From NCBI RefSeq assembly GCF_029945685.1, contig NZ_JAQSDA010000006.1, forward strand, positions 186,001-250,000: a DNA stretch of 64,000 nt, read 5' to 3'. This document shows positions 19,129 to 27,381 of the stretch, in pieces; within the stretch, counting starts at the first letter, position 1; each line of letters starts with the position of its first letter. The position numbers and the translations under genes are program-made. The notes under the pieces were generated by a model. That model was given only the letters and a program-made list of their open reading frames with translations, was not told where the DNA came from and did not search any database. Source of the DNA: Polaromonas sp. (GTDB lineage: Bacteria > Pseudomonadota > Gammaproteobacteria > Burkholderiales > Burkholderiaceae_C).

Positions 19129-20736
19129 TTAGAAACGGAAGACACCGAACGGCGTCGGTTTGGCGGCAGTACGGGATGCGAGGTCGAGCAGCAGCCCCAT
19201 GGCGTCGCGTGTTTCCACCGGATCGATGATGCCGTCCACCCACAAATTCGAGGAGAAATTCGTGGCTGGCTGGAAATCTTCGTAAATTTTGCGCACCGGG
19301 GCCTTGAACGCCTCTTCTTCCTCGGGCGTCCACTCTTTTCCCTCGGTCTTGTTGATCTGTTTGCGCACCAGCGCCATCACAGTGGCGGCCTGATCCGGAC
19401 CCATGATGGCCGCGCGGCCGGTCGGCCAGGCAAACATCGCGGTCGGATTGAACGGGCGGCCGCACATCGCCAGGTAGCCGGCGCCGTAAGAGGCGCCCAT
19501 GATGATGGTGTACTTGGGCACGTTGGCCGACGCCATGGCCGTGATCATCTTGGCGCCGGCCTTGGCGATCCCGGCCTGCTCGGCGGCGCGCCCGACCATG
19601 AAACCGGTCACATCGGCCATGAACAGCAGCGGGATGTCGCGCTGGCAGCACAAATCAATGAAGTGCGCCGCCTTCATCGCGCTGTCCGGGAACAGCACGC
19701 CCTGGTTGGCCAGGATGCCGACCTCGTGGCCATGGATGCGCGCAAAGCCGGTCAGCAAGGTGTCGCCGTACATCGGCTTGAATTCCTGAAACCGGCTGTC
19801 GTCGACAAAGCGCGCCAGAATCTCGCGCGTGTCGGTCGGAATCTTGGTGTCGCGGCTGATGATGCCGTAAATCTCGCGCGGATCGAAGCGCGGCGGCAGC
19901 GACGGCTGGCGCGTCCAGCGTGGCTTGGGCTGCTCGCCCAGGTCCCGTACGATTTCACGCGTGATGGCAAGCGCGTGGCGGTCATCTTCGGCGATGTGGT
20001 CGGTGACGCCGCTGACACTGCAGTGCATCTTGGCGCCGCCCAGCGACTCGGCATCCACCGTCTCGCCGGTGGCGGCAAAGGTCAGCTCGGGACCGCCGAG
20101 GTACATATAGCCCTGCTCCTTGACAATCACCGCCTCGTCGCACAGCGCCGGGATGTAGGCGCCACCCGCCGTGCAGGGGCCCATCACCACGGCAATCTGC
20201 TGGATGCCTTCGGCCGACATGCGAACCTGGTTGTTGAAAATGCTGCCGAACTGCCCCACATCGGGAAAGATGTTGGCCATTTCCGGCAGGAAGGCACCAC
20301 CACTGTCCACCAGCGTGATGCAGGGCAAGCGGTGTGCCCAGGCAATCTGCTGCGCCCGCACATGCTTCTTGCAGGTCATGCCGTAGTAGGTGCCGCCCTT
20401 CACGGTGGCGTCGTTGGCGATGATCATGCACGCTCGACCCTGCACCAGGCCGATGCCGGTGATGATGCTGGCGCCCGGCGGCACACCGTCGTACATGCCT
20501 TCGCCGGCCAGCATGCCGACCTCCAGGAAAGGCGAACCCGGATCGAGCAGCACTTCGACGCGATGCCGCGGCAGAATCTTGTTGCGCGCCAGGTGTTTTT
20601 CCCGCGCTTTCAGGGGGCCACCGGCCAGCGCCTGTTGGCGACGACTCTGCAGGTCCGCGATCACGGCCTCGTAGGCTTGGCGGTTGAGCCGAAACTCGTC
20701 ATCAGAAGTCGACACACGTGAAGAAAGAATGGTCAT
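19129..20736 (-). CDS. Acyl-CoA carboxylase beta subunit (carboxyltransferase), second set
   Basis: 535 residues. Characteristic segments: ARNKILPRHRVEVLLDPGSP, NDATVKGGTYYGMTCKKH, LVDSGGAFLPEMANIFPD, MGPCTAGGAYIPALCDEA, and in the C-terminal half LANQGVLFPDSAMKAAHFID, VTGFMVGRAAEQAG, GASYGAGYLAMCGRPFNP. It belongs to the MCC/acyl-CoA carboxyltransferase family and should work with the alpha subunit at 17065. The enoyl-CoA hydratase gene lies 31 nt upstream in the same operon. Substrate is inferred only to be a beta-branched enoyl-CoA. Confidence 0.9.
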   Translation of the reverse strand: MTILSSRVSTSDDEFRLNRQAYEAVIADLQSRRQQALAGGPLKAREKHLARNKILPRHRVEVLLDPGSPFLEVGMLAGEGMYDGVPPGASIITGIGLVQGRACMIIANDATVKGGTYYGMTCKKHVRAQQIAWAHRLPCITLVDSGGAFLPEMANIFPDVGQFGSIFNNQVRMSAEGIQQIAVVMGPCTAGGAYIPALCDEAVIVKEQGYMYLGGPELTFAATGETVDAESLGGAKMHCSVSGVTDHIAEDDRHALAITREIVRDLGEQPKPRWTRQPSLPPRFDPREIYGIISRDTKIPTDTREILARFVDDSRFQEFKPMYGDTLLTGFARIHGHEVGILANQGVLFPDSAMKAAHFIDLCCQRDIPLLFMADVTGFMVGRAAEQAGIAKAGAKMITAMASANVPKYTIIMGASYGAGYLAMCGRPFNPTAMFAWPTGRAAIMGPDQAATVMALVRKQINKTEGKEWTPEEEEAFKAPVRKIYEDFQPATNFSSNLWVDGIIDPVETRDAMGLLLDLASRTAAKPTPFGVFRF

Positions 20737-20767
20737 AGTCGCTCTTGCGTCGGTTCGTAAAAAAGTA

Positions 20768-21559
20768 TCAGGGCTTGAACACGGGGGTGCGGCGGGCTTC
20801 GAACGCCGCCAGGCCCTCGCTGACGTCGTCGTCCATCAGGGCGACACTCGCCAGGTCTTCTTCCAGCTGGAGGCCGACCTCCAATGAGCCCTCCATGCCC
20901 TGGCGCGCCAGGCGCTTCATGGTCGCCATGCCGATGCGGCTGCGCGTGGCGATCTTGGTGCAGTACGCCAGCGCCTCTTCGTGCAGCTTGTCGGGCTCGA
21001 CCACGTAATTGACCAAGCCCCACTGTTCGGCGGTGGCGGCATCAATCCAGCGCGCCGAGAAAAACATGTCCAGGCCGCGGCGCAGGCCAACGATGCGCGC
21101 AAAGCGCTGGCTGCCGCCCCAGCCGGGAATCAGGCCGAACTGGGCATGCTGGTCGCCAAAGCGCGCGTCCCTGGCCGCAAAGATGATGTCGCAGGCCAGC
21201 ATCAGTTCACTGCCACCGGCCAGGGTCAGGCCCTGGCAGGCCGCCACCACCGGCAGATCGCTGCGCTCCAGGCGCTTGAGCACGCTGTGGCCATAGCTGA
21301 TGAACTGCTTGAGTTTGGCCGGGTCAGCGCGCAGCAACTTCACCTCGTCGAGGTCGGCGCCGGTGCAGAAATGCTTGCCTTGCGAGCGGATCAAGATGGC
21401 GCGCACACCGGAGCCGGGTTTCTCGAATTCGTCAACCGCCGCCTCGATGCCCGCATGAACGGACATCGACAGACAATTGAATTTCTCGGGGCGTGCCAAC
21501 TCGATGATGCCGACCGCACCGGAACAAGTGACGACGACAGGAGGGGGAACCTGACTCAT
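20768..21559 (-). CDS. Enoyl-CoA hydratase/isomerase family protein
   Basis: 263 residues from ATG 21559 (MSQVPPPVVVTCSGAVG); AAGGAGA lies 9 nt upstream and the start overlaps the ACAD stop by 4 nt, so the longer open frame upstream is not used. Crotonase features: GKHFCTGADLDEV (oxyanion), LTLAGGSELMLACDIIFA with the first catalytic Glu, and FGDQHAQFGLIPGWGG where the second Glu of crotonase is replaced by His. It lies between an ACAD and the carboxyltransferase. It probably hydrates the carboxylated intermediate or the enoyl-CoA of this module. Confidence 0.85.
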   Translation of the reverse strand: MSQVPPPVVVTCSGAVGIIELARPEKFNCLSMSVHAGIEAAVDEFEKPGSGVRAILIRSQGKHFCTGADLDEVKLLRADPAKLKQFISYGHSVLKRLERSDLPVVAACQGLTLAGGSELMLACDIIFAARDARFGDQHAQFGLIPGWGGSQRFARIVGLRRGLDMFFSARWIDAATAEQWGLVNYVVEPDKLHEEALAYCTKIATRSRIGMATMKRLARQGMEGSLEVGLQLEEDLASVALMDDDVSEGLAAFEARRTPVFKP

Positions 21560-22722
21560 TTCTTGCTCTCCTTGGCATACTGCACGGCGGCGCGGCCCAC
21601 ACGCTCGCGGGCAACGATCAGCTTCATGATTTGCGCCGTGCCGTCGCCGATTTCCAGGCCCATCACATCGCGCAGGCGCTGCTGGTGCGGCAGATCCATC
21701 GACCAGCCGTAGTGACCAAAGGTCAGCAGGCACTGGTGAATCGCGTCGAAAGCGGTTTTGGGTCCCATCCACTTGACCATGGCCGCTTCCGCGGTGTGCG
21801 GTTGGCCGGCGTCGCGCAAGGCCAGTCCGTGGTAACAAAGCTGGCGGCAGGCGGCGATCAGGGTCTCGAATTCGACAATCGGAAAACTCACGCCCTGGTA
21901 CTGTGCCAGCGGTGCACCAAAGGTGTGGCGCTCCTTCACGTATTCCCAGGTTTCGTCGATCGAGGCCTGCGCGGCGGCCACGCACTGCAGCGCGATCAGG
22001 ATACGGCTGAAGTCGAAACCCTGCATCACCTGCGTGAAGCCCTTGCCCTCCTCGCCCAACCGGTTTTCGACCGGCACCCGCACGTCGTCGAAAAACACCG
22101 AGCCACGGCCGATGATCTTGCTGCCGACGTCGTTGAAGCGGGTGCGCTGCACGCCTTTCTGGTTCAGGTCCACCAGGAACGCGCTGATGCCGCGCGCGCC
22201 ATCCTCGGGCTTGCCGGTGCGCGCGAACAACACAATGGCATCGGCCTGGTCGGCAAAGGTGATGGAGGTTTTCTCGCCGGAAAGCACGTACTCGTCGCCC
22301 ACGCGACGCGCCTTGAGTTGCAGATTGGCTGCATCCGAGCCGCCACGTGGTTCGGTCAAACCCAGCGCAACGATGGCCTCGCCCGCCACGATCCGGCTGT
22401 TCCAGGTGCGCGCCAAGTCGGGGGACGCATTGGCATGAATGATGGCGCCCATCAGCGAACTGAGCAACTGCATGTAGCTGACATTGAAGTCGCCATAGGC
22501 AATTTCTTCGGTAATGATGCCGGACGTGACACCACTCAAGCCCAAGCCGCCATATTCCTCGGGCAGATCAACACCGATCAGACCAAGCGCGCCCATTTCC
22601 TTAAACAGCGCCCGGTCGATGCCCGGTTGCGATTCGCGCTTCTGGTAATCGGGCCTGAGCTTCTCTCGTGCAAAGCGGCGCGCCACGTCACGCAGCGCAA
22701 TCTGGTCGTCATCGAACATCAT
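21556..22722 (-). CDS. Acyl-CoA dehydrogenase with Asp at the medium-chain catalytic position
   Basis: 388 residues from ATG 22722, chosen because AGGAGG lies 8 nt upstream; the frame is open to 22842 without such a site. The middle domain has LGLTEPRGGSDAANL and LSGEKTSITFADQ. The C-terminal catalytic loop reads EIGDGTAQIMKLIVARE, where medium-chain ACADs have EGT, so Asp replaces Glu. Helix G reads FDFSRILIA and has no Glu. Asp as the base is known for Syntrophus cyclohexane-type acyl-CoA dehydrogenases; whether that applies here is inference. It is the first gene of the minus-strand operon, divergent from the fadH-type gene. Confidence 0.85.
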   Translation of the reverse strand: MMFDDDQIALRDVARRFAREKLRPDYQKRESQPGIDRALFKEMGALGLIGVDLPEEYGGLGLSGVTSGIITEEIAYGDFNVSYMQLLSSLMGAIIHANASPDLARTWNSRIVAGEAIVALGLTEPRGGSDAANLQLKARRVGDEYVLSGEKTSITFADQADAIVLFARTGKPEDGARGISAFLVDLNQKGVQRTRFNDVGSKIIGRGSVFFDDVRVPVENRLGEEGKGFTQVMQGFDFSRILIALQCVAAAQASIDETWEYVKERHTFGAPLAQYQGVSFPIVEFETLIAACRQLCYHGLALRDAGQPHTAEAAMVKWMGPKTAFDAIHQCLLTFGHYGWSMDLPHQQRLRDVMGLEIGDGTAQIMKLIVARERVGRAAVQYAKESKK

Positions 22723-22842
22723 GGGTAATACCTCCTGGCTGACTGTTGCCGAAATCGCCGCCTGCATCACACCGTCAATCCGGACGAAGAATTTGAGGTG
22801 CTCGTCAATTGCATGGCTGGTCGACGCCGTATGATATATCAT

Positions 22843-22856
22843 CGAACAGGTGTTAG
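22843..22856. promoter_or_regulatory. Putative TetR operator between divergent ACAD and fadH-type operons
   Basis: CGAAC-AGGT-GTTAG. The right half-site matches the island motif CTAAC-N4-GTTAG exactly and the left half-site in 4 of 5 bases; a second GTTAG overlaps on the right (22856-22860). It lies 26 nt before the plus-strand start at 22882 and about 120 nt before the minus-strand start at 22722, so one bound repressor could control both directions. Confidence 0.45.
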
Positions 22857-22881
22857 TTAGATTTTCAAGGAAACTTTCTCG

Positions 22882-24936
22882 ATGTCCACCGAAGCCACTG
22901 CTTTCTTTCCGACGCTACTGTCCGCCCTGAAGGTCGGCGCGCACACCCTTGGCAACCGGACGCTGATGGGCTCGATGCACACCCGTCTGGAGTCGCTGGA
23001 CCGCTCCATCGACCGGCTGTCCCTGTTCTATGCCGAGCGGGCGCGCGGTGGTGCGGGCCTGATCGTCACGGGCGGCTATGCCCCCTGCCAGGATGGCCTG
23101 CTGGATGAAACCGGTCCCCTGCTTGTCACGACGGAGCAAGCCGATGCGCTCAAACCGATCCCACAGGCGGTGCATGCCGAGGGCGGCAAGATCATTCTGC
23201 AAATCCTGCATACAGGCCGCTACGCAAAAATCGCCAAGCCCGTCGGAGCCTCCGACATCCCTTCTCCGATCAACCCGCGCGCGCCGCGCGCCTTGAGCAC
23301 AGCCGAAGTCTGGCAAACGATTGACGACTATGTGCGCTGCGCCGAACTCGCGCAGCGCGCCGGCTTCGATGGCGTCGAGATCATGGGCTCGGAGGGCTAC
23401 CTGCTCAACCAGTTCACCGTCACGCGCACCAACAACCGCAGCGACGAATTTGGCGGCAGCATGGAAAATCGCCATCGCCTGCCGGTGGAGATCGTTCGTC
23501 GCACGCGCGCGCGGGTGGGGTCGCAGTTTCTGCTGATGGTCCGTGTTTCGGCACTTGATCTGGTCGAAGGCGGCGCCCCAGCCGATGAAATCGCCCAGCT
23601 CGCCCAGGCGGTGCAGGCCGCCGGTGCCGACATCCTCAACACCGGCATCGGCTGGCACGAAGCACGCATCCCGACCATTGCCTATGTCGTGCCACGTGCC
23701 GCCTGGCGCTTCGCCGCGGCTCGCGTCAAAAAAGCGGTGTCGATCCCGGTCATCGTCTCCAACCGGATCAACACGCCCGATCTGGCCGAAGAAATCCTGG
23801 CCAGTGGCGACGCCGACATGGTGTCGATGGCGCGCCCCTTCCTGGCCGACGCCGACTTCGTGCGCAAGGCGGCGCAGGGTCGCGCCGATGAGATCAACAC
23901 CTGCATCGCCTGCAACCAGGCCTGTCTCGACTACATCTTCGCCCACCGGCCCGCGACCTGCCTGGTCAATCCCCGCGCCGGCCGCGAACTGGAGTTTTCG
24001 CTATTGCCGCCACGGGCCGTGCCGCGCAAGGTGGCGGTGATCGGCGCCGGCGCGGCCGGACTGGCCTGCGCGCTGACCGCGGCCGAACGCGGTCATGCGG
24101 TCACCCTGTTTGAAGCCGGGCCCGAGATCGGCGGCCAGTTGAACCTGGCCCGGGCCGTGCCGGGCAAGCAGGAATTCAATGAACTGCTGCGCTACTTCAA
24201 GCAAGGCGTGGCGCGGCATGGCGTGACGCTCAAGCTCAATACCCGCGCGGATGCCCCCTCTCTCGTCAACGGCCACTACGACCGCATCGTGGTGGCCACC
24301 GGCGTGCGCCCGCGCACGCCGCAGATCCAGGGCATAACTCACCCGAAAGTGGTGAGCTATGCCGACCTGCTGTCGGGCCGGGTGCAGGCGGGCCACCGGG
24401 TCGCGGTGATCGGCGCCGGGGGCATCGGTTTCGACGTGGCGGCGTTCCTGCTACACGAAGAACATGCTGATGGCGCCGCCAGCACGCCGCAGGCGGTCGA
24501 CCGGTTTCACGCTGAATGGGGCGTCGACACTTCGCCCTCAGCCGCTGGCGGCCTGAAACCGATGCAGCCGGTCGGCTCGCCACGCGAAGTCACCTTGTTG
24601 CAGCGCAAGCCGGAAAAACCCGGGCGCAGCCTGGGCATGACCACCGGCTGGGCGCTCAAGGCCGAGCTGGCGCGGCGCGGCCTGCGCACGCTGTCGGGCT
24701 GCAGCTATGAACGCATCGACGACGCCGGATTGCATCTGAGCGTCAACGGCGTGCCACAGACGCTGGAGGTGGACACCATCGTCCTGTGCGCCGGTCAGGA
24801 CAGCGAGAACGCATTGCTTGCCGAACTGCGCGCGCTCGGCCTCACGCCCGATCTGATCGGCGGCGCCGAGCTGGCCGCCGAACTCGATGCCTTGCGCGCC
24901 ATTGACCAGGGCACGCGCCTCGGTCTGGCCCTCTGA
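22882..24936 (+). CDS. fadH: FadH-type NADPH:2,4-dienoyl-CoA reductase (OYE + Fe-S + flavin domains)
   Basis: 684 residues. An N-terminal FMN-binding OYE barrel (MGSMHTRLE, ILQILHTGRYAK, GSEGYLLNQFTVTRTNNRSD) is followed by a 4Fe-4S cluster motif near 345-365 (CIACNQACLDYIF, then TCLVNP). Next come an FAD dinucleotide fold (VAVIGAGAAGLACALTAAERG) and an NADPH fold (VAVIGAGGIGFDVAAFLL). Length and domain order match E. coli FadH. It would reduce dienoyl-CoA intermediates of unsaturated or cyclic acids. AAGGAAA precedes the ATG. It leads the plus-strand beta-oxidation operon. A ring-reducing OYE role is possible but not shown. Confidence 0.88.
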   Translation: MSTEATAFFPTLLSALKVGAHTLGNRTLMGSMHTRLESLDRSIDRLSLFYAERARGGAGLIVTGGYAPCQDGLLDETGPLLVTTEQADALKPIPQAVHAEGGKIILQILHTGRYAKIAKPVGASDIPSPINPRAPRALSTAEVWQTIDDYVRCAELAQRAGFDGVEIMGSEGYLLNQFTVTRTNNRSDEFGGSMENRHRLPVEIVRRTRARVGSQFLLMVRVSALDLVEGGAPADEIAQLAQAVQAAGADILNTGIGWHEARIPTIAYVVPRAAWRFAAARVKKAVSIPVIVSNRINTPDLAEEILASGDADMVSMARPFLADADFVRKAAQGRADEINTCIACNQACLDYIFAHRPATCLVNPRAGRELEFSLLPPRAVPRKVAVIGAGAAGLACALTAAERGHAVTLFEAGPEIGGQLNLARAVPGKQEFNELLRYFKQGVARHGVTLKLNTRADAPSLVNGHYDRIVVATGVRPRTPQIQGITHPKVVSYADLLSGRVQAGHRVAVIGAGGIGFDVAAFLLHEEHADGAASTPQAVDRFHAEWGVDTSPSAAGGLKPMQPVGSPREVTLLQRKPEKPGRSLGMTTGWALKAELARRGLRTLSGCSYERIDDAGLHLSVNGVPQTLEVDTIVLCAGQDSENALLAELRALGLTPDLIGGAELAAELDALRAIDQGTRLGLAL

Positions 24937-24954
24937 ACCCACTCGAGCATCCCT

Positions 24955-26121
24955 ATGGATTTCACACCCAACCCAGAGCACGAATCCATCCGCGAGGCCA
25001 TCGGTAAAATCTGCGCCCGCTTCGACGACGGCTACTGGCTCGAACGCGACAAGGTTGGCGGCTTTCCGCACGAGCTGCACCGCGCCCTAGCCGATGGCGG
25101 CTGGCTCGGCATTTGCCTGCCGCAGGAATATTGCGGCGGCGGGCTGGGCATCAGTGAAGCCACCGTGATGATGCAGGCCATCTCGCGGTCGGGCGCCGGG
25201 CTGTCGGGCGCATCGGCGGTGCACATGAACATTTTCGGCCTGCAGCCGGTGGCCGTGTTCGGCAACGAGGCGCAGAAACGCCGCATGCTGCCGCCGCTGA
25301 TCGAGGGCCGCGAGAAGGCCTGCTTCGCCGTCACCGAGCCCAACACCGGTCTGAACACCACCCGCTTGAAAACCCGTGCCGAGCGGGTTGGCGACCACTA
25401 TGTGCTGTCCGGCCAGAAGGTCTGGATCTCGACCGCCCAGGTGGCCGAAAAAATGCTGATTCTGGCACGCACCACGCCGATCGAGGACTGCAAGAAACCG
25501 ACCTTCGGCCTGAGCCTGTTCTACACCGACCTCGACCGCCGTTTTGTGCAGGTGCGCGAAATCGAAAAAATGGGTCGCAAGGCGGTCGACTCGAACGAAC
25601 TCTTCATCGACGGCCTGCGGGTCCCGGTGGAGGACCGCATCGGCGAAGAGGGGCGCGGCTTCGAATACATCCTGCACGGCATGAACCCGGAGCGGGTGCT
25701 GATCGCGGGCGAAGCGATCGGCCTGGGCCGCAAGGCGCTGGAGGTGGCCGTCAAGTACGCCGGTGAACGCGTGGTATTTGACCGGCCCATCGGGCAGAAC
25801 CAGTCGATCCAGCATCCGCTGGCGCAATCATGGATGGAGCTTGAGGCAGCCGAGATGATGGCGATGCGCGCGGCCTGGAAATACGACAACAGCCTGCCCT
25901 GCGGCGCCGATGCCAACGCCGCCAAGTACATGGCGGCCGAAGCCGGCTTCAACGCCTGCCAGCGTGCCATGGCCACGCTCGGAGGCTATGGCTACGCCAA
26001 GGAATACCACGTCGAGCGCTACCTGCGCGAAATGATGATTCCGCGCGTCGCGCCGATCAGCCCGCAACTCATCCTGTGCTTCATCGCCGAGAAGGTGCTG
26101 GGTCTGCCCAAATCCTATTGA
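24955..26121 (+). CDS. Acyl-CoA dehydrogenase (helix-G Glu type)
   Basis: 388 residues. The middle-domain motif is AVTEPNTGLNTTRLKTRA instead of TEPxxGSD, then LSGQKVWISTAQ. Helix G carries GMNPERVLIAGEA, providing a Glu at the isovaleryl-CoA-dehydrogenase position. The C-terminus ends APISPQLILCFIAEKVLGLP, without the EGT loop. It shares this unusual end with the ACAD at 32902, so the two are subfamily members. It follows fadH by 18 nt. Substrate unknown; the Glu placement suggests a branched or cyclic acyl-CoA. Confidence 0.85.
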   Translation: MDFTPNPEHESIREAIGKICARFDDGYWLERDKVGGFPHELHRALADGGWLGICLPQEYCGGGLGISEATVMMQAISRSGAGLSGASAVHMNIFGLQPVAVFGNEAQKRRMLPPLIEGREKACFAVTEPNTGLNTTRLKTRAERVGDHYVLSGQKVWISTAQVAEKMLILARTTPIEDCKKPTFGLSLFYTDLDRRFVQVREIEKMGRKAVDSNELFIDGLRVPVEDRIGEEGRGFEYILHGMNPERVLIAGEAIGLGRKALEVAVKYAGERVVFDRPIGQNQSIQHPLAQSWMELEAAEMMAMRAAWKYDNSLPCGADANAAKYMAAEAGFNACQRAMATLGGYGYAKEYHVERYLREMMIPRVAPISPQLILCFIAEKVLGLPKSY

Positions 26122-26214
26122 CATTCACGAGCCCACGACCGATTTTCTTTCCGCCAAGGCCAGCAATGCCCTCGTCAATACCCTCTTTTAACCCATGACA
26201 CCACCCACCCCATC

Positions 26215-27381
26215 ATGACCACCACTCCCGACAGCGAACACGCTGAACAACTGAACATGCTGCGCGAAAGCGCACTCAGTTTCGCCGCCAAGGAATCGCC
26301 ACTGACCCGCGCCCGCGCCCAGCGCCGGCAGACGCCGGGCTTCGAACGCCGCTTCTGGACCGCCCTGGCCGAGCAGGGCTGGACGGGGCTGCTGGTGCCC
26401 GAAACCATGGGCGGCTACGAGCAAGGCTTCGCTGAAATGGCCGAGGTGGTCGCCGCGCTCGCCACGCAGGTCGCGCCCGAGCCGGTGGTGCCGGTGCTGG
26501 TTTTCGCAGGCCGACTGCTGACTCATGCCGCCCCCTCAGAACTGGCCACGCGCCTGCTAACCGAGATGGCTGAAGGCCGCACCCTGCCCGCCGTGGCCTG
26601 GCAGGAAGACATCACCGGCGCCAAAGACCGCCCGGGCCAGGCTGCGACCCGGCTGGAGCGCCAGGGCGACTCCCTGCTGCTCAATGGCAACAAGCGCCAT
26701 GTGCGCCCCGGCGCCGGGGCCGACGGCTACATTGTCAGCGCCACCGACCCGAACGGCCTGGCCCTGGTGTGGGTGCCGGCCGATGCGGCCGGCCTGGTAG
26801 TGAACAGCCAAGCACTGGCCGACGGCAGCTATGCGGCCGAGCTCGACCTCAACCAGGTCCGCCTGCCCGCCAGCCACCTGATGGCTGAGGGCCCGGGCGC
26901 GGTGGCCGCGCTGACCCGCGCCTACGACGAAACCCTGATCATGACCAGTGTCGAACTGCTGGCCCTGGTGCGCAGCATGCTGTCCATGACACAGGACTAC
27001 CTGCGCACGCGAGTCCAGTTCGGCAAGCCGATCGGCAGCTTCCAGTCGCTACAGCACCGCGCCGTCGACCTGTTGATCCAGCAGGAACTGACCGCCAGCG
27101 TGGTGACGCAGGCGGTGGCCCTGCTCGATGCTCAGGACGGCGATGCCACAGCGCGCTCGGCCATGGCCAGCCGCGTCAAGTCGCGCGCGTCGGACGCCGG
27201 GCTGCAGGTGGCACGCGAAGCGGTGCAACTGCACGGCGCCATTGGCGTCACCGACGAATACGACCTGGGTCTGTACCTGCAGCGTGCCCTGGTGTTGGCC
27301 ACCTGGCTGGGCAATGGCACCCAGCAACGCCGCCGCTACGCCGACCTCACCCGCAACGCCACCGCGCAGGAACACGCATGA
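26215..27381 (+). CDS. Acyl-CoA dehydrogenase-like subunit, probable non-canonical half of a heteromer
   Basis: 388 residues with the ACAD three-domain fold but weak motifs: the FAD/substrate segment is VAWQEDITGAKDRPG in place of TEPxxGSD, and the C-terminal loop is LGNGTQQRRRY, lacking the Glu. The N-terminal (EQGWTGLLVPETMGGY) and C-terminal (LQHRAVDLLIQQELTASVV, AVQLHGAIGVTDEY) parts are clearly ACAD. Its stop overlaps the next ACAD by 4 nt. In steroid-degrading actinobacteria such adjacent pairs form alpha2beta2 enzymes, and I infer the same here. A 93-nt gap without visible features separates it from the previous gene. Confidence 0.8.
   Translation: MTTTPDSEHAEQLNMLRESALSFAAKESPLTRARAQRRQTPGFERRFWTALAEQGWTGLLVPETMGGYEQGFAEMAEVVAALATQVAPEPVVPVLVFAGRLLTHAAPSELATRLLTEMAEGRTLPAVAWQEDITGAKDRPGQAATRLERQGDSLLLNGNKRHVRPGAGADGYIVSATDPNGLALVWVPADAAGLVVNSQALADGSYAAELDLNQVRLPASHLMAEGPGAVAALTRAYDETLIMTSVELLALVRSMLSMTQDYLRTRVQFGKPIGSFQSLQHRAVDLLIQQELTASVVTQAVALLDAQDGDATARSAMASRVKSRASDAGLQVAREAVQLHGAIGVTDEYDLGLYLQRALVLATWLGNGTQQRRRYADLTRNATAQEHA

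Noticed and set aside
20768..21985. 405-residue version of the enoyl-CoA hydratase
   Set aside because: The first 142 codons overlap the ACAD gene in another frame; the ATG at 21559 has a good ribosome-binding site and an ATGA overlap.
22882..24936. 2-naphthoyl-CoA reductase-type ring reductase
   Set aside because: The domain order also fits, but length and motifs are those of ordinary FadH dienoyl-CoA reductases, and no other naphthoyl-CoA pathway genes were identified.
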